A DNA stretch of 64,000 nucleotides from Microcella pacifica. GTDB taxonomy: Bacteria; Actinomycetota; Actinomycetes; Actinomycetales; Microbacteriaceae. Positions 16,455-24,351 of this stretch are shown one piece after another. Each line of letters opens with the position of its first letter. Within the stretch, counting starts at the first letter, position 1. A program made the position numbers and the translations under genes. Below the pieces are notes generated by a model. The model saw only the letters and a list, made by a program, of their open reading frames with translations. It made no database searches and was not told the origin of the DNA. Location of the stretch: contig NZ_VIKT02000004.1 of the NCBI RefSeq assembly GCF_009371975.2, forward strand, positions 1 to 64,000. Reading direction: 5' to 3'.

Positions 16455-16931
16455 CTAAGCGGTTGCGATCCGGTGCTCGCAGACGAACGTCGCGGCAATC
16501 TCGGTCAGGCGTCCCTCGCCGGAGTCACCCTCGGCGGTCGCGCCTGCTGATGTCGATGAGCCCGGCAGGCACCACAGGACGGTGCCGCCGAGCGTGATGT
16601 CGTTCTTGCGAACGTGGTTCTGGATGCTCCCGAGCAGCTCGAACGCCCGATCGTGCGCGGCGTTCTCTGCCTCTTGATCGCCTCCGGGTCGCCACGAGCC
16701 GATCGAGAGGCTGAGCGTTATCCGCTCCGTGAGCGTGCGTCGCGGGCCGATGGTCGTCGGGTCGATGTCGCTGTCGGTCTCGGTGGCGTACACCCAGTCG
16801 TTGCTCGCGATCGGCCAGCGGAAGCCGCTGCCGATGTCCACTTCTTCGCCCGCGAGCGCAGCCTTCGCAGCCGCGACGAGCGCAGCTCGCGCGGTCGACT
16901 GCGCGGTCATCTCGCTGATCCCGGTAGCCAC
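16455..16931 (-). CDS. Tail terminator/head-tail completion protein
   Basis: The 158-residue protein has an N-terminal helix (STARAALVAAAKAAL), a middle with ERITLSLSIGSWRPGGDQEAEN and helix AHDRAFELLGSIQNHV, and a C-terminal strand (IAATFVCEHRIAT). This alpha-beta layout and the position between connector and tail tube fit siphovirus tail completion proteins. The assignment is by layout and position, not by a strong motif. Confidence 0.55.
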   Translation of the reverse strand: MATGISEMTAQSTARAALVAAAKAALAGEEVDIGSGFRWPIASNDWVYATETDSDIDPTTIGPRRTLTERITLSLSIGSWRPGGDQEAENAAHDRAFELLGSIQNHVRKNDITLGGTVLWCLPGSSTSAGATAEGDSGEGRLTEIAATFVCEHRIATA

Positions 16932-17338
16932 TACTCGGCCTCGGTGATCGGCTGACCGAAGCCAGGTGGCGGCGGGTAGTCAGCGAGCCAGCCCTCGACC
17001 TTGCGTGGGAGAGCTGCGCCCATCGGCGGACCCTGCACCTGAGCGCCAGGATCGGAGACCACGCCTCGCGGGCCATTCTTCGACTGCTGCCACCAGAGCT
17101 TCGCCGTCTCGCGCGCCGAGTTGATGAACACGATCGGCACCACTGCGGACTCGCCCACCGTGACGGTGTGCCGGGTCGGGTCGCTCGCGCGGCCCGTCAT
17201 GAGGTCGATCAGCTCGCACGCCGCCTGAGCGAACAGCGCGAGCTCGTCGGCGTCTCCCTGATCTGAGCTGTAGCCGAGCGCCTTCCGCAGCGTCGCGACC
17301 GTGATCGGCCACGTCCGGTCGATAACCGGTTCGGGCAT
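16931..17338 (-). CDS. Head-tail connector (gp6-like adaptor)
   Basis: The 135-residue protein has an N-terminal helical bundle (ITVATLRKALGYSSDQGDADELALFAQAACELIDLMTGR), a beta hairpin (HTVTVGESAVVPIVFINSA) and a C-terminal helix with WWQQSKNGPRG. That is the layout of adaptor proteins that sit under the portal ring. Its stop overlaps the next ATG by one base. Confidence 0.65.
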   Translation of the reverse strand: MPEPVIDRTWPITVATLRKALGYSSDQGDADELALFAQAACELIDLMTGRASDPTRHTVTVGESAVVPIVFINSARETAKLWWQQSKNGPRGVVSDPGAQVQGPPMGAALPRKVEGWLADYPPPPGFGQPITEAE

Positions 17339-17358
17339 GGTTGGCTCCTCTCGGCCAT

Positions 17359-17401
17359 GCGTGGAGCCCGAGCCCTACGGGTCGGGGCTCGGGCTCCACG
17401 C
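17359..17401 (-). terminator. 17-bp perfect hairpin between capsid block and connector genes
   Basis: The arms 17359-17375 and 17385-17401 are perfectly complementary over 17 bp with a 9-base loop. It lies just after the acidic capsid-linked gene and before the connector gene on the - strand. No T tract follows, so it may attenuate, stabilise or mark a processing point of the abundant capsid mRNA rather than stop it fully. Confidence 0.6.
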
Positions 17402-17407
17402 GGTTAC

Positions 17408-17815
17408 CTACTCGGCGTCCGCCTCGCGGACGTAGCCGAACTGGAGGTAGCCCGCGGCCTCGGCTGCGGGCAGGGTGATCGGCTGGCCGACCGCGGGCCA
17501 AGGCTCGCCGTCGCGCGTGCCACCGATCGCCTCGGCGACGATGACCGTCACCGTGCCGGTCGGGACCGGTTCCGCCTCGGGCTCCGCCTGGTCAGGGTCC
17601 GACTGGGCCGGGGCCGACTGCTCGGGCGTCGCTTCGGGGTCGGGGGGCGACTGGTCGGCCGCTCCATCCTCCGGGCTCGCCGCCGCGGCGTCCGCGGTGG
17701 CGGTGGCAGGGTCCGACTGGGCCGGGGCCGACTGCTCCTGGTTGGGAGCGTCGACCACCGGCTCAGCGGAGGCCTGCGGCGTCTCGGCCGAAGCCGACTT
17801 GCCGCCGCGGGCCAC
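17408..17815 (-). CDS. Acidic Ala/Pro/Asp-rich protein after the capsid gene
   Basis: The 135-residue protein is mostly low-complexity (about 10-85), with the octapeptide SAPAQSDP present twice because of a 31-base direct repeat. A short folded C-terminal region follows (TVTVIVAEAIGGTRDGEPW, AAGYLQFGYVREAD). It sits between capsid and connector genes, where many actinophages have a small protein with a similar C-terminal domain. It could be a capsid-associated or connector protein with an expandable linker. Confidence 0.6.
   Translation of the reverse strand: MARGGKSASAETPQASAEPVVDAPNQEQSAPAQSDPATATADAAAASPEDGAADQSPPDPEATPEQSAPAQSDPDQAEPEAEPVPTGTVTVIVAEAIGGTRDGEPWPAVGQPITLPAAEAAGYLQFGYVREADAE
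17593..17623. repeat. 31-bp direct repeat, copy 1
   Basis: This copy is identical to 17707-17737, 114 bases apart, and lies in frame inside the acidic protein gene. It encodes part of SAPAQSDP. Confidence 0.85.
17707..17737. repeat. 31-bp direct repeat, copy 2
   Basis: This is the second copy of 17593-17623. The spacing is a multiple of three, so gain or loss of a unit by slippage or recombination would keep the frame. Confidence 0.85.
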
Positions 17816-19032
17816 TAGCTCGCCGCTCCGCCCGCGAACACCTTGAACGCGCTCGCGTCGGTCAGGATGCCGTCAGCGCGGAGGACGCCGCGGAACGCGA
17901 CCTGATCCGAGCCGAACAGCGCGTGCTCGCTGCGCTCGATGCGCATCGAGTTGACGAACCGCACCCAGTAGCGCGACACGTCGCCGAAGCCGAACGAGCG
18001 AGCACCGTTCGCGGGGTCCGCCACGTAGGCGTCCGAGAACAGGGGCTTGCCGTTCAGGCGGTCGGGCTGACCCGCCTGCGTCGACGGCTGCCAGAGGTAC
18101 TGGTCGTTGCCGTCCTTGAGCTTGCGCGCGTCCTTGATCGCGCCGTCCGCGAACAGCCACGAGGCGTTGGCACGGTAGGGAGCGGGGATCGAGTACTCCA
18201 CGTCGATGATGTCATCGAACGTGAACGCACCCGACGCGCCCACCGCGCCGGTCTTGCCGACCGTGGCGGCGGTGAACAGACCCGCGGTCTCGGTCGTGCC
18301 TGCGCCGACTGCGAGCTTCTGGCCGAGCAGTGCGCCGATGTTCTCACCGATGAGCGCGATGACCAGCGCCTCGATGTCGATCGCGGAGTCGTCCATCAGC
18401 TCGCGGCTGATGCCCATGTACTGGCCGAACTTGTAGGCCTTGAGCACCTTCTGGGCGAAGGTCGCGTCGGTTCCGCCGATGGTGTTGCCCTCGGTGGCGA
18501 CCGCTGCCGCGCCCGGCGTGGCGAGCGACGGCATCGTGAGGTCGTTGCCGTTCGCGGTCGTGATGATCCGCGCACCGGCTCCGAGGACGGACGAGAAGTT
18601 CCGCAGCGGGCGGATCAGCTCGGCGAGGAAGTCAGGTGCGGCCGTGTTGCCGCCCGCGGAGTCGGTGCCGACCGACAGGTTCCGCAGCGCGGCGTTGAGG
18701 TCGCGCCCCGTGAACTCCATGTCCGCGGAAACGTTCGCGCGCTGCACCAGCACCGAGCGCAGCTCCGAGAACATCGCCTTGCGGACCTGCTCGTCGCTCT
18801 TGAGCATGTCGCCGAAGTCCTTCACGGCGCGCTCCTGCTCGACGGTCAGCTCGAGGGCCTTGATGCGCTGCGTGTAGCCGTCGAACGCCTCGCTCGCGCG
18901 GTCGAACTTCTCCTGCTCCTCCGCCGTGAAGGCGCGCTCGCTGGCGATGTCCGTCAGCGGCTTGCCCTCGGTCTCCCAGGCGTTGGCCCGCTCATCGAGC
19001 AGGCGCTTGAGGTTCTCCATGATGATCGCCAT
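17815..19032 (-). CDS. HK97-fold major capsid protein
   Basis: The 405-residue protein has an N-terminal delta-domain coiled coil (about 5-95, LKRLLDERANAWETEGKP through VEQERAVKDFGDML), which acts as an internal scaffold and is normally cut off by the prohead protease. The HK97 fold follows, with signature stretches FLAELIRPLRNFSSVLGAGARI, KAYKFGQYMGISRELMDDS and YRANASWLFADGAIKDARKL. It forms the icosahedral shell. The protease gene lies directly upstream with a stop/start overlap. Confidence 0.92.
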   Translation of the reverse strand: MAIIMENLKRLLDERANAWETEGKPLTDIASERAFTAEEQEKFDRASEAFDGYTQRIKALELTVEQERAVKDFGDMLKSDEQVRKAMFSELRSVLVQRANVSADMEFTGRDLNAALRNLSVGTDSAGGNTAAPDFLAELIRPLRNFSSVLGAGARIITTANGNDLTMPSLATPGAAAVATEGNTIGGTDATFAQKVLKAYKFGQYMGISRELMDDSAIDIEALVIALIGENIGALLGQKLAVGAGTTETAGLFTAATVGKTGAVGASGAFTFDDIIDVEYSIPAPYRANASWLFADGAIKDARKLKDGNDQYLWQPSTQAGQPDRLNGKPLFSDAYVADPANGARSFGFGDVSRYWVRFVNSMRIERSEHALFGSDQVAFRGVLRADGILTDASAFKVFAGGAAS

Positions 19033-19697
19033 TAGCGACTCCCTTCGATCGTGATTTGAATGCTGCGTGCCCGGCCGAGGGCCGCTGCCCGCACATCGGG
19101 TGCGGCCTCCGGCTCGGTGGGCGTTTCCGACCTCAGCTCCTTGCGGATCGCGTCGAGGTCGAAGTCTCGGAGGCCCACGCTGGAGCCCCAGTAGGCGGGG
19201 TCGGACACCGGGGCCACGTCCACGAGCCGCAGCGCCTTCACGCGGCGGACGAGGCGGTCCTCGGCGTCGTACTCCCAGTCGGCACCGTCCGGGAGCACCC
19301 AGAAGGCGAACGAGCTGAACCGCAGGTCGCCGCGATCGGCGAGCACCGAGGCGTCGCGCCCGTAGCTCGTGTCCGGCAGGTCGACCTCGTAGCGCACGCC
19401 GACCTCATCGACGTACAGGCGGAGCGAGCCCGCGTCTGTCGTCCCGAGCAGCAGGTTGCTGTCGTGGTTGGTCCGGCAGATCACGCGGACGTGCTGCTCG
19501 AGGTCGAGCATTCCGTCGTCTCGGACCTCGCCGGGCGCGGTCGGGTCGATGACCTCGAACCATCCGCCGAGGTCGCGTGAGAGCGAGTTGAAGGTCAGCG
19601 CGTAGCCGTCCAGGATTCCGGGGCTGGATGAGCCCTCGGGAGCAGCTCGGAGCTGCACCGGCCGCTCAATGGCGCGCCGTTCGTACTCGGGCATCAT
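19032..19697 (-). CDS. HK97-family prohead protease
   Basis: The 221-residue protein belongs to the U35 prohead serine protease family. It has GILDGYALTFNSLSRDLGGWFEVI, a catalytic-type histidine in CRTNHDSNLLLG and a serine in RFSSFAFWVLPDG. It would process the capsid delta domain during maturation. Two ATG codons are adjacent (19697 and 19694). The AAGGAGG site stands almost against the first, so the second may be the main start; the portal stop overlaps there. Confidence 0.9.
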   Translation of the reverse strand: MMPEYERRAIERPVQLRAAPEGSSSPGILDGYALTFNSLSRDLGGWFEVIDPTAPGEVRDDGMLDLEQHVRVICRTNHDSNLLLGTTDAGSLRLYVDEVGVRYEVDLPDTSYGRDASVLADRGDLRFSSFAFWVLPDGADWEYDAEDRLVRRVKALRLVDVAPVSDPAYWGSSVGLRDFDLDAIRKELRSETPTEPEAAPDVRAAALGRARSIQITIEGSR

Positions 19698-20908
19698 TCC
19701 TCCTTGAGTTGTAGGGCGAGTTGCTCAGCGACTTGCTCGCTGATCGCGAGGGCCAGCGACGTAGAGGTCGCCTCGCTCTCGCTGCGGGTCTTGAGGTAGT
19801 GGTCCGTCCAGAACTCGACCTCTTCGGGCGTGAGCATCGGGCGGTCCTCGTTGCCTCGAGCCTCGGCGAGCGTGAGCGTGCCGTTTTTGAGGTTCTCCGT
19901 GTTGGCACGCGACCGCTCGAGCAGGTTCGGCCGCACGAGCGCGTCGAGGTTCGCCTTGATGAACTCCTGCTCCGGGAGCAAGGCCTTCATCGCCAGCTCG
20001 TAGCGGACGACGGTCGGCAGCATCGTGCGGACGTTGAACCGCTCGAAGTCGTCCTGCCGGTTGCCGTACGTCTTCGAGCTGCCCGTCTCGCCGCCGATGT
20101 CCTCGGGCGACACCCGGAAGATGTTCGCGATGAGGGTCGAGGAGGCCTTGATCGTCTCGAGGAACTGCGACTCGTTCGGCGCGATCGTGAGCTGCTTGTA
20201 GTCCCAGTCCATGTCGAGCGTGACCGGACCACCGTCAGCGACCGCGGATCGGAACAGCGTCTTGGCCTCAGCCGCCTGCCCCGGCTTGAGCGAGCGCTTC
20301 GCCATGAGCAGCGCCTTCGGGATCGCCGAAGTCTCGAACCAGTCGTGGCCGTAGTCGACGGCATACTCGGCGGTCTCGAACACCTTGCGGAACTGCTCGA
20401 TCGGCGAGAGGCCGACGACACTTCCGGGCTGCACGAACTCGGGCACGTGGATGATCTGCCCACCCTGCGAGTACAGCGTCAGCGGCTCGGCACGACCCGC
20501 GACGTAGTAGCGCGGGCCGGTCGGGTCCATCTCGTCCACGCGCACGCTGTCGGGGTGCAACCAGCGCACGCCGACCGGCTTCCCGCCCGAGCCGTCCATG
20601 ACGAGGCCGTAGGCGTTGCCGCGGAGCTTGAGAGAAGTCACGAACTGATACCGCCACGAGAACAAGCTGATCCGCGGGTCCGGCTTCGCCAGCCACTCAG
20701 GCAGCGGCAGCTTCGTGTGACGACCAGCGTCCTCGCGGTAGCGAGACTGCGGGAGCGTCGAGAACAGGTCAGCGATCAGGCTGACTGCCGCGTAGACGGC
20801 GACGAGACGCAGAGCCTTGACGTTGCGCGCGCTCGTGAACGAGCTGCCGGTCGTCCACCCTGCGTACACGTCGTCCCAGTCGAGGTCGCGCTTGAAGAAC
20901 AGGCTCAT
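19694..20908 (-). CDS. Portal protein (HK97 family)
   Basis: The 404-residue protein shows the family blocks ALRLVAVYAAVSLIADLFSTLP, GNAYGLVMDGSGGKPVGVRW, GLSPIEQFRKVFETAEYAVDY and EDIGGETGSSKTYGNRQ. It would form the dodecameric DNA entry ring. The ATG at 20908 overlaps the stop of the small membrane protein gene (ATGA); the longer open frame upstream is a shadow of the terminase gene. The C terminus is helical and acidic. Confidence 0.92.
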   Translation of the reverse strand: MSLFFKRDLDWDDVYAGWTTGSSFTSARNVKALRLVAVYAAVSLIADLFSTLPQSRYREDAGRHTKLPLPEWLAKPDPRISLFSWRYQFVTSLKLRGNAYGLVMDGSGGKPVGVRWLHPDSVRVDEMDPTGPRYYVAGRAEPLTLYSQGGQIIHVPEFVQPGSVVGLSPIEQFRKVFETAEYAVDYGHDWFETSAIPKALLMAKRSLKPGQAAEAKTLFRSAVADGGPVTLDMDWDYKQLTIAPNESQFLETIKASSTLIANIFRVSPEDIGGETGSSKTYGNRQDDFERFNVRTMLPTVVRYELAMKALLPEQEFIKANLDALVRPNLLERSRANTENLKNGTLTLAEARGNEDRPMLTPEEVEFWTDHYLKTRSESEATSTSLALAISEQVAEQLALQLKEE

Positions 20909-21081
20909 CGGCTCGCCTTCCAACTCGCGGCCAGGGCGGCGAGCCCGGCGAGGATCAGCGCTGCGGGCCAATAGATCGCCGCGACGCCACCGCACACGAG
21001 CACGACGCCCGACACATCGAGCAGGGTCGTGACGCCTTCCTTCGAGAGCTTCGGCCGGCGAGGCCGTGCGGTGTCCGTCAT
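20905..21081 (-). CDS. Small membrane protein between terminase and portal
   Basis: The 58-residue protein has a basic N terminus (MTDTARPRRPKLSKEGVTT) and two short hydrophobic stretches (LLDVSGVVLVCGGVAAIYW, PAALILAGLAALAASW). It is translationally coupled at both ends through 4-base overlaps. The function is unknown; small membrane proteins at this position occur in several actinophages. Confidence 0.7.
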   Translation of the reverse strand: MTDTARPRRPKLSKEGVTTLLDVSGVVLVCGGVAAIYWPAALILAGLAALAASWKASR

Positions 21082-22568
21082 GGCGTCTCCCTTCCCTCGC
21101 GCAGTGCGGCGAGCGGGTCGTAGTTGAGGTCGGGCAGCGTCTTCGCGAGCATCCGCAGAGCGAGTGACACCGACACGAGCGCCGTGATCGGACGCATGGA
21201 TCGACCGCGCGCCCACCGCCAGCCGTCACCGAACGTCGAGGTCGCCGCCGAGGAGAGCGCGTCGGAAAGCTCGGACTGGCCCAGGTGGACCACGCGGTCG
21301 TTGAGCACCCAGTCCAGAAGCATCGGGGCCGCGACCATCACGTCGCGCGCCTCGATGGGATTCGCCTCGACTCCCGCATCGCGGAGGTCGGGCGCGAACG
21401 AGCCGACCGTCAGGTGGTCGTACCAGACCGTCCCGCCGTACTCACGCTGGAGGTAGGCGATGCCGTGGAGCCGCAGCTCGTCGTCGGACGCGCGGTCGTC
21501 GCCGTCGATGAGCCAGTCCGTGCCCGGCCCCTCGTCCACGACCTCGATGTGGACCTTGCCGTCTTCGCGCAGCGATGCCGCGCTGATCGAAGCCCACGCG
21601 CGGTCGGGGGTCACGTCGAGCACCCAGACGAGCGTGTCGCCGATCTGAGACTCGGTGTCGATCCGGGCGTCCCACTTCTCCTTGGGAATCTTCCAGTCGC
21701 CGCCGAGCTCGTCGCCCCACTGGCACCCGAATGCGCGCCGGAACTCCGGCTCGTCCATCGAGTCAGCGAAGCCCTGGATCGTCTGGAGCTTCTGCGTGTA
21801 ACCGACCGCGGGCATGTGGTCCCACCACGTGAGCGGGTCGTACATGTCGACATCGGTCGGGATGCTGAACTCGACGTAGAGCGTGCGCGACTTGTCGAGG
21901 ATGCTCGGGTCCATCCGCGTCAGTTCGACGCGCGCCCGGCCCTTCTCGACCTTCTGCCACAGGAAGGGGCTCTTGAGTTTCGACTTGCCCGGCGTGCTGA
22001 TCCACCACGTCATGGCGTCATCGACGGTCGCCATTGTCGGCGTCAGGCCCGCCTCGAGGCGGTTGTCCGACATGGCGAATATCTCGTCGCCGACCGCGAG
22101 GCCGAGTGTGCCGCCGTGGCCTGCCTCCTCGGTCGGCGCGTCGATCGCCCACTTGGACCCGTTGATGTACTTGAGGTTCTCGCTGCCGTGCGAGAGGTTC
22201 GGCCGAATCTTGCCTGACCGGTTCGGGACGAGCAGGCGTCGGAACGGCGACCGCTCGATGTGGTAGAAGTGCTCCTCGACCAGCTTCTCGAGCGCCTTGT
22301 CGCGGGTCTGCGCGATGTAGATGCCGAACTGCCGGTCCTCCCACGCGATCATCCGGTGCAGTGAGACCGGGATGATGAGCGTGCTCTTGCCCGACTGCCG
22401 CATGATGACGACGACAATCTCGCGGTACCAGAGCTGGCCGAAGGCGTCGACCTCGTAGGCGACCTCGAGCAGCTCACGCTGCCACGGCATCGGGCACCAG
22501 CCGAGCCCACCCATGACGGCGATCAGCTCGTCGGCGATCGTCTCTCTACTCGGGTTCCTCGGAGTCAT
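21078..22568 (-). CDS. terL: Terminase large subunit
   Basis: The protein is about 496 residues from the ATG at 22568. The ATPase domain has a variant Walker A in IMRQSGKSTLII and a Walker B-like LAVGDEIFAMS. An arginine/coupling region with WISTPGKSKLKSP follows. The RNase H-like nuclease domain begins near WVLDVTPDRAW, with further acidic residues toward the C terminus. It packages DNA into the prohead through the portal. The upstream part of the open frame overlaps the small subunit in another phase, so the exact start is uncertain. Confidence 0.9.
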   Translation of the reverse strand: MTPRNPSRETIADELIAVMGGLGWCPMPWQRELLEVAYEVDAFGQLWYREIVVVIMRQSGKSTLIIPVSLHRMIAWEDRQFGIYIAQTRDKALEKLVEEHFYHIERSPFRRLLVPNRSGKIRPNLSHGSENLKYINGSKWAIDAPTEEAGHGGTLGLAVGDEIFAMSDNRLEAGLTPTMATVDDAMTWWISTPGKSKLKSPFLWQKVEKGRARVELTRMDPSILDKSRTLYVEFSIPTDVDMYDPLTWWDHMPAVGYTQKLQTIQGFADSMDEPEFRRAFGCQWGDELGGDWKIPKEKWDARIDTESQIGDTLVWVLDVTPDRAWASISAASLREDGKVHIEVVDEGPGTDWLIDGDDRASDDELRLHGIAYLQREYGGTVWYDHLTVGSFAPDLRDAGVEANPIEARDVMVAAPMLLDWVLNDRVVHLGQSELSDALSSAATSTFGDGWRWARGRSMRPITALVSVSLALRMLAKTLPDLNYDPLAALREGRETP

Positions 22569-23061
22569 CCACCTCGGCTGCGCGTCCGCGTGAGGGTCTG
22601 CTCCCGCGGGAGCCCCGGAACGTCGCCATGACTGCTGCGAGTGCATCGCCCTCACCGTCCTTTGGCGGCGCGGCCTCGAGGAGGTCCGCGACCGTCTCGC
22701 GCGCCACAGCCGCGGCGCTCTTGAAGTACGGCGCGTGCTTCGGGGTGTCCATCACTCGAGCTGCGGCGAAGATGACCTCGCGACGAGCGCGGGTCAGCGC
22801 CGAGTCGGTCTCGTCGGAGAAGGCCTCGCGGAATGCCGCCTCGATGGGTCCGTGCTCGGGCTCCTGTGGGGACGCGCTCGGGGTCGTAGGTACGGTGCGC
22901 TTTCGCGTCGACCGAGCAGCCGGCCGCTTGCCCTCTCGCTCGTCCCTTCGCTCACGCTCGAGTCGCTTCGCGTCGGTGTTCGCCTTGCGGCAGAGGTCGC
23001 ACCGACACCCTGACTTGTAGCCGCGAACGGTGCCGTGGTTGATCGTCGCCACCCTCGACAC
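22546..23061 (-). CDS. terS: Terminase small subunit-like protein with zinc-binding N terminus
   Basis: The 171-residue protein begins with ATINHGTVRGYKSGCRCDLCRKAN, a Cys-rich motif frequent in actinophage proteins next to the large terminase. A basic linker follows, and then a helical region (EAAFREAFSDETDSALTRARREVIFAAARVMD) that would bind DNA or oligomerise. Position and size support a small terminase. The start is a GTG at 23061; an internal GTG three codons later is an alternative. Confidence 0.7.
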   Translation of the reverse strand: MSRVATINHGTVRGYKSGCRCDLCRKANTDAKRLERERRDEREGKRPAARSTRKRTVPTTPSASPQEPEHGPIEAAFREAFSDETDSALTRARREVIFAAARVMDTPKHAPYFKSAAAVARETVADLLEAAPPKDGEGDALAAVMATFRGSRGSRPSRGRAAEVDDSEEPE

Positions 23062-23381
23062 CGCCTCTCGCTACACGCCGCTCTCAGCGGTCGAGACCGA
23101 ACCGCGACCCCGTGTTCACGCCCGCCCCCGTTCGTCCGGTCTCAGCGATCCTGTCCCCATTCGTACCCATTCGAACGTTTGTCCTATCTCGGGGAGAGGG
23201 AAAATGGAAGGCGCGGGGGTGTCCGTCGTAGCGGTCTGGGAAAAAACGCGGCGTGCTCTGGAGGGCCGTGTGGGGGTGCCGTGCGTAGGTGCGTTCGATC
23301 GAGGTCGTTCGTTCTTGCTTGATCGATTGTTCGTGTTCGATTGCGGCTTGCTTGCACACTGCCTGGTGCGTGTGCGCGCCC
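23062..23381. other. 320-bp gap upstream of the packaging genes; no gene seen
   Basis: No convincing coding frame lies here; a 91-codon - strand frame has poor composition. The stretch is less GC-rich around 23290-23350, with several GATC/ATCGAT words. Its place just before the terminase genes makes it a candidate for the cos or pac site or for the late promoter, but no specific motif can be defended. Confidence 0.4.
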
Positions 23382-23681
23382 CTACCAGTGGCGGGACCGC
23401 ACCCGGGCGTAGCGTGGCGGTTCGCGGTTTCCTCTTGAGCTGTTGCATCCGTAGTGGGCGGGGCGCAGGTTCTCGAGTTCCCAATAGCCGCCGTGTGAGC
23501 GGGGGATCACGTGGTCCATCGACGGCCCCAGCGGGTGAGCTTTGCGGAGACCCCACTGGATGGGGCCTTTTTCTCCGCGGCACAGCCAGCATGTGGCCCC
23601 CGGGTAGCAGACGATCGCGAGGAGACGCTGACGCTCTCGGCCAGACGGCTCACGGTCTGGGCCGTTGTGCCGGTTCGGCAT
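23382..23681 (-). CDS. HNH endonuclease next to the terminase
   Basis: The 99-residue protein has two CxxC-like pairs (CWLCRGEKGP and YGCN) framing an HNH core (SMDHVIPRSHGGYWELENLRPAHYGCNSS). Phages with HK97-type heads often carry an HNH protein beside terL, where it assists terminase cutting of concatemers. The location directly upstream of the small subunit fits this role. Confidence 0.85.
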   Translation of the reverse strand: MPNRHNGPDREPSGRERQRLLAIVCYPGATCWLCRGEKGPIQWGLRKAHPLGPSMDHVIPRSHGGYWELENLRPAHYGCNSSRGNREPPRYARVRSRHW

Positions 23682-23701
23682 GGCCTACAGGTCGGGCGTG
23701 C

Positions 23702-23893
23702 TCATCGCCGAGTCACTCGCGTTGCGGTGCGTGGTGTGCGAACCTCCACCGGGCCGTGCTGCGGGCGTACCTCACCGGTCGGCATCACTGCCGCGCTCGA
23801 GGCTGCGGGCATCACTGCCAGGGTCACGCCCATAGCGAGTGCTGCTGCGGTGCGCGGCGCGATCGCGCGTGCGTTCTCTCGATCGAGGGTCAT
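23702..23893 (-). CDS. Small protein with a signal-like hydrophobic segment
   Basis: The 63-residue protein starts MTLDRENARAIAPRTAAALAMG and has a hydrophobic stretch VTLAVMPAASSAAVM that resembles a signal peptide with an ASSAA cleavage region. A short basic tail follows. The start at 23893 overlaps the stop of the gene before it (ATGA) and has GGAAGGGG upstream. The function is unknown; it may be a secreted or membrane peptide. Confidence 0.5.
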   Translation of the reverse strand: MTLDRENARAIAPRTAAALAMGVTLAVMPAASSAAVMPTGEVRPQHGPVEVRTPRTATRVTRR

Positions 23894-24102
23894 GCTGTCG
23901 GCCCCTTCCGTCTGGCGTCCCATGCTCTACCGCGGTCGGCGTTGCGACGCATCGTGTCTCTCAGGACCGCCTCGCCCTCGGGCGTCGCCCGGAAGACGCT
24001 CTTGCCGACCATCTCGGCCAGCCCTGTGCGGGCGAGCTCGGCGAGGGTCGGTACGCGCTCGAGGTCGGGCGGGTGGTGATCTGCTGGGATGCCGTGCGCC
24101 AC
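23890..24102 (-). CDS. Small helical phage protein
   Basis: The 70-residue protein contains VPTLAELARTGLAEMVGKSVFRATPEGEAVLRDTMRRNADRGRAWD and is mostly helical and charged. The start is a GTG at 24102, chosen because GGGGAGG stands 5 bases upstream; the open frame before it looks non-coding. It is not recognised. Confidence 0.55.
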   Translation of the reverse strand: MAHGIPADHHPPDLERVPTLAELARTGLAEMVGKSVFRATPEGEAVLRDTMRRNADRGRAWDARRKGPTA

Positions 24103-24246
24103 GCTGGCCTCCCCTGTTCTTGGGCGGGGCCGGTCGACTCTGCCTCTTGTGCAGCCCCGGCCCCGCCGCCCCGTCACTCGCGCCGGGTCACGCGCCGCGC
24201 ATTGTCACAGCGTCCGCGGTTGCTGCCGAGCACACGCTCGGTGGTC

Positions 24247-24351
24247 TTACTGGCAGGCCTCGCAGTGCAGCATGTCCATCGGGTCGACCGGGACGCTGTA
24301 CTCATCGGTATCTGCCTGCTGGCCCTCGTCGGGGTCAGAGGAATGCGACAT
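24247..24351 (-). CDS. 34-residue acidic protein ending in a CxxC pair
   Basis: A short frame encodes MSHSSDPDEGQQADTDEYSV followed by a PVDPMDMLHCEACQ end. It starts inside the last codons of the phosphoesterase gene, overlapping by 17 bases. Short acidic proteins ending in a Cys pair are common in actinophages. The codon phase agrees with coding use, but with this length certainty is limited. Confidence 0.5.
   Translation of the reverse strand: MSHSSDPDEGQQADTDEYSVPVDPMDMLHCEACQ

Noticed and set aside
23173-23188. SOS-box-like TCGAACGTTTGTCC
   Set aside because: The right half differs at two positions from the actinobacterial LexA consensus (GAACnnnnGTTC) and no SOS-type gene is near.
23084-23359. 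91-codon - strand frame in the gap before the terminase
   Set aside because: There is no ribosome site and poor composition; the gap is more likely a packaging or promoter region.
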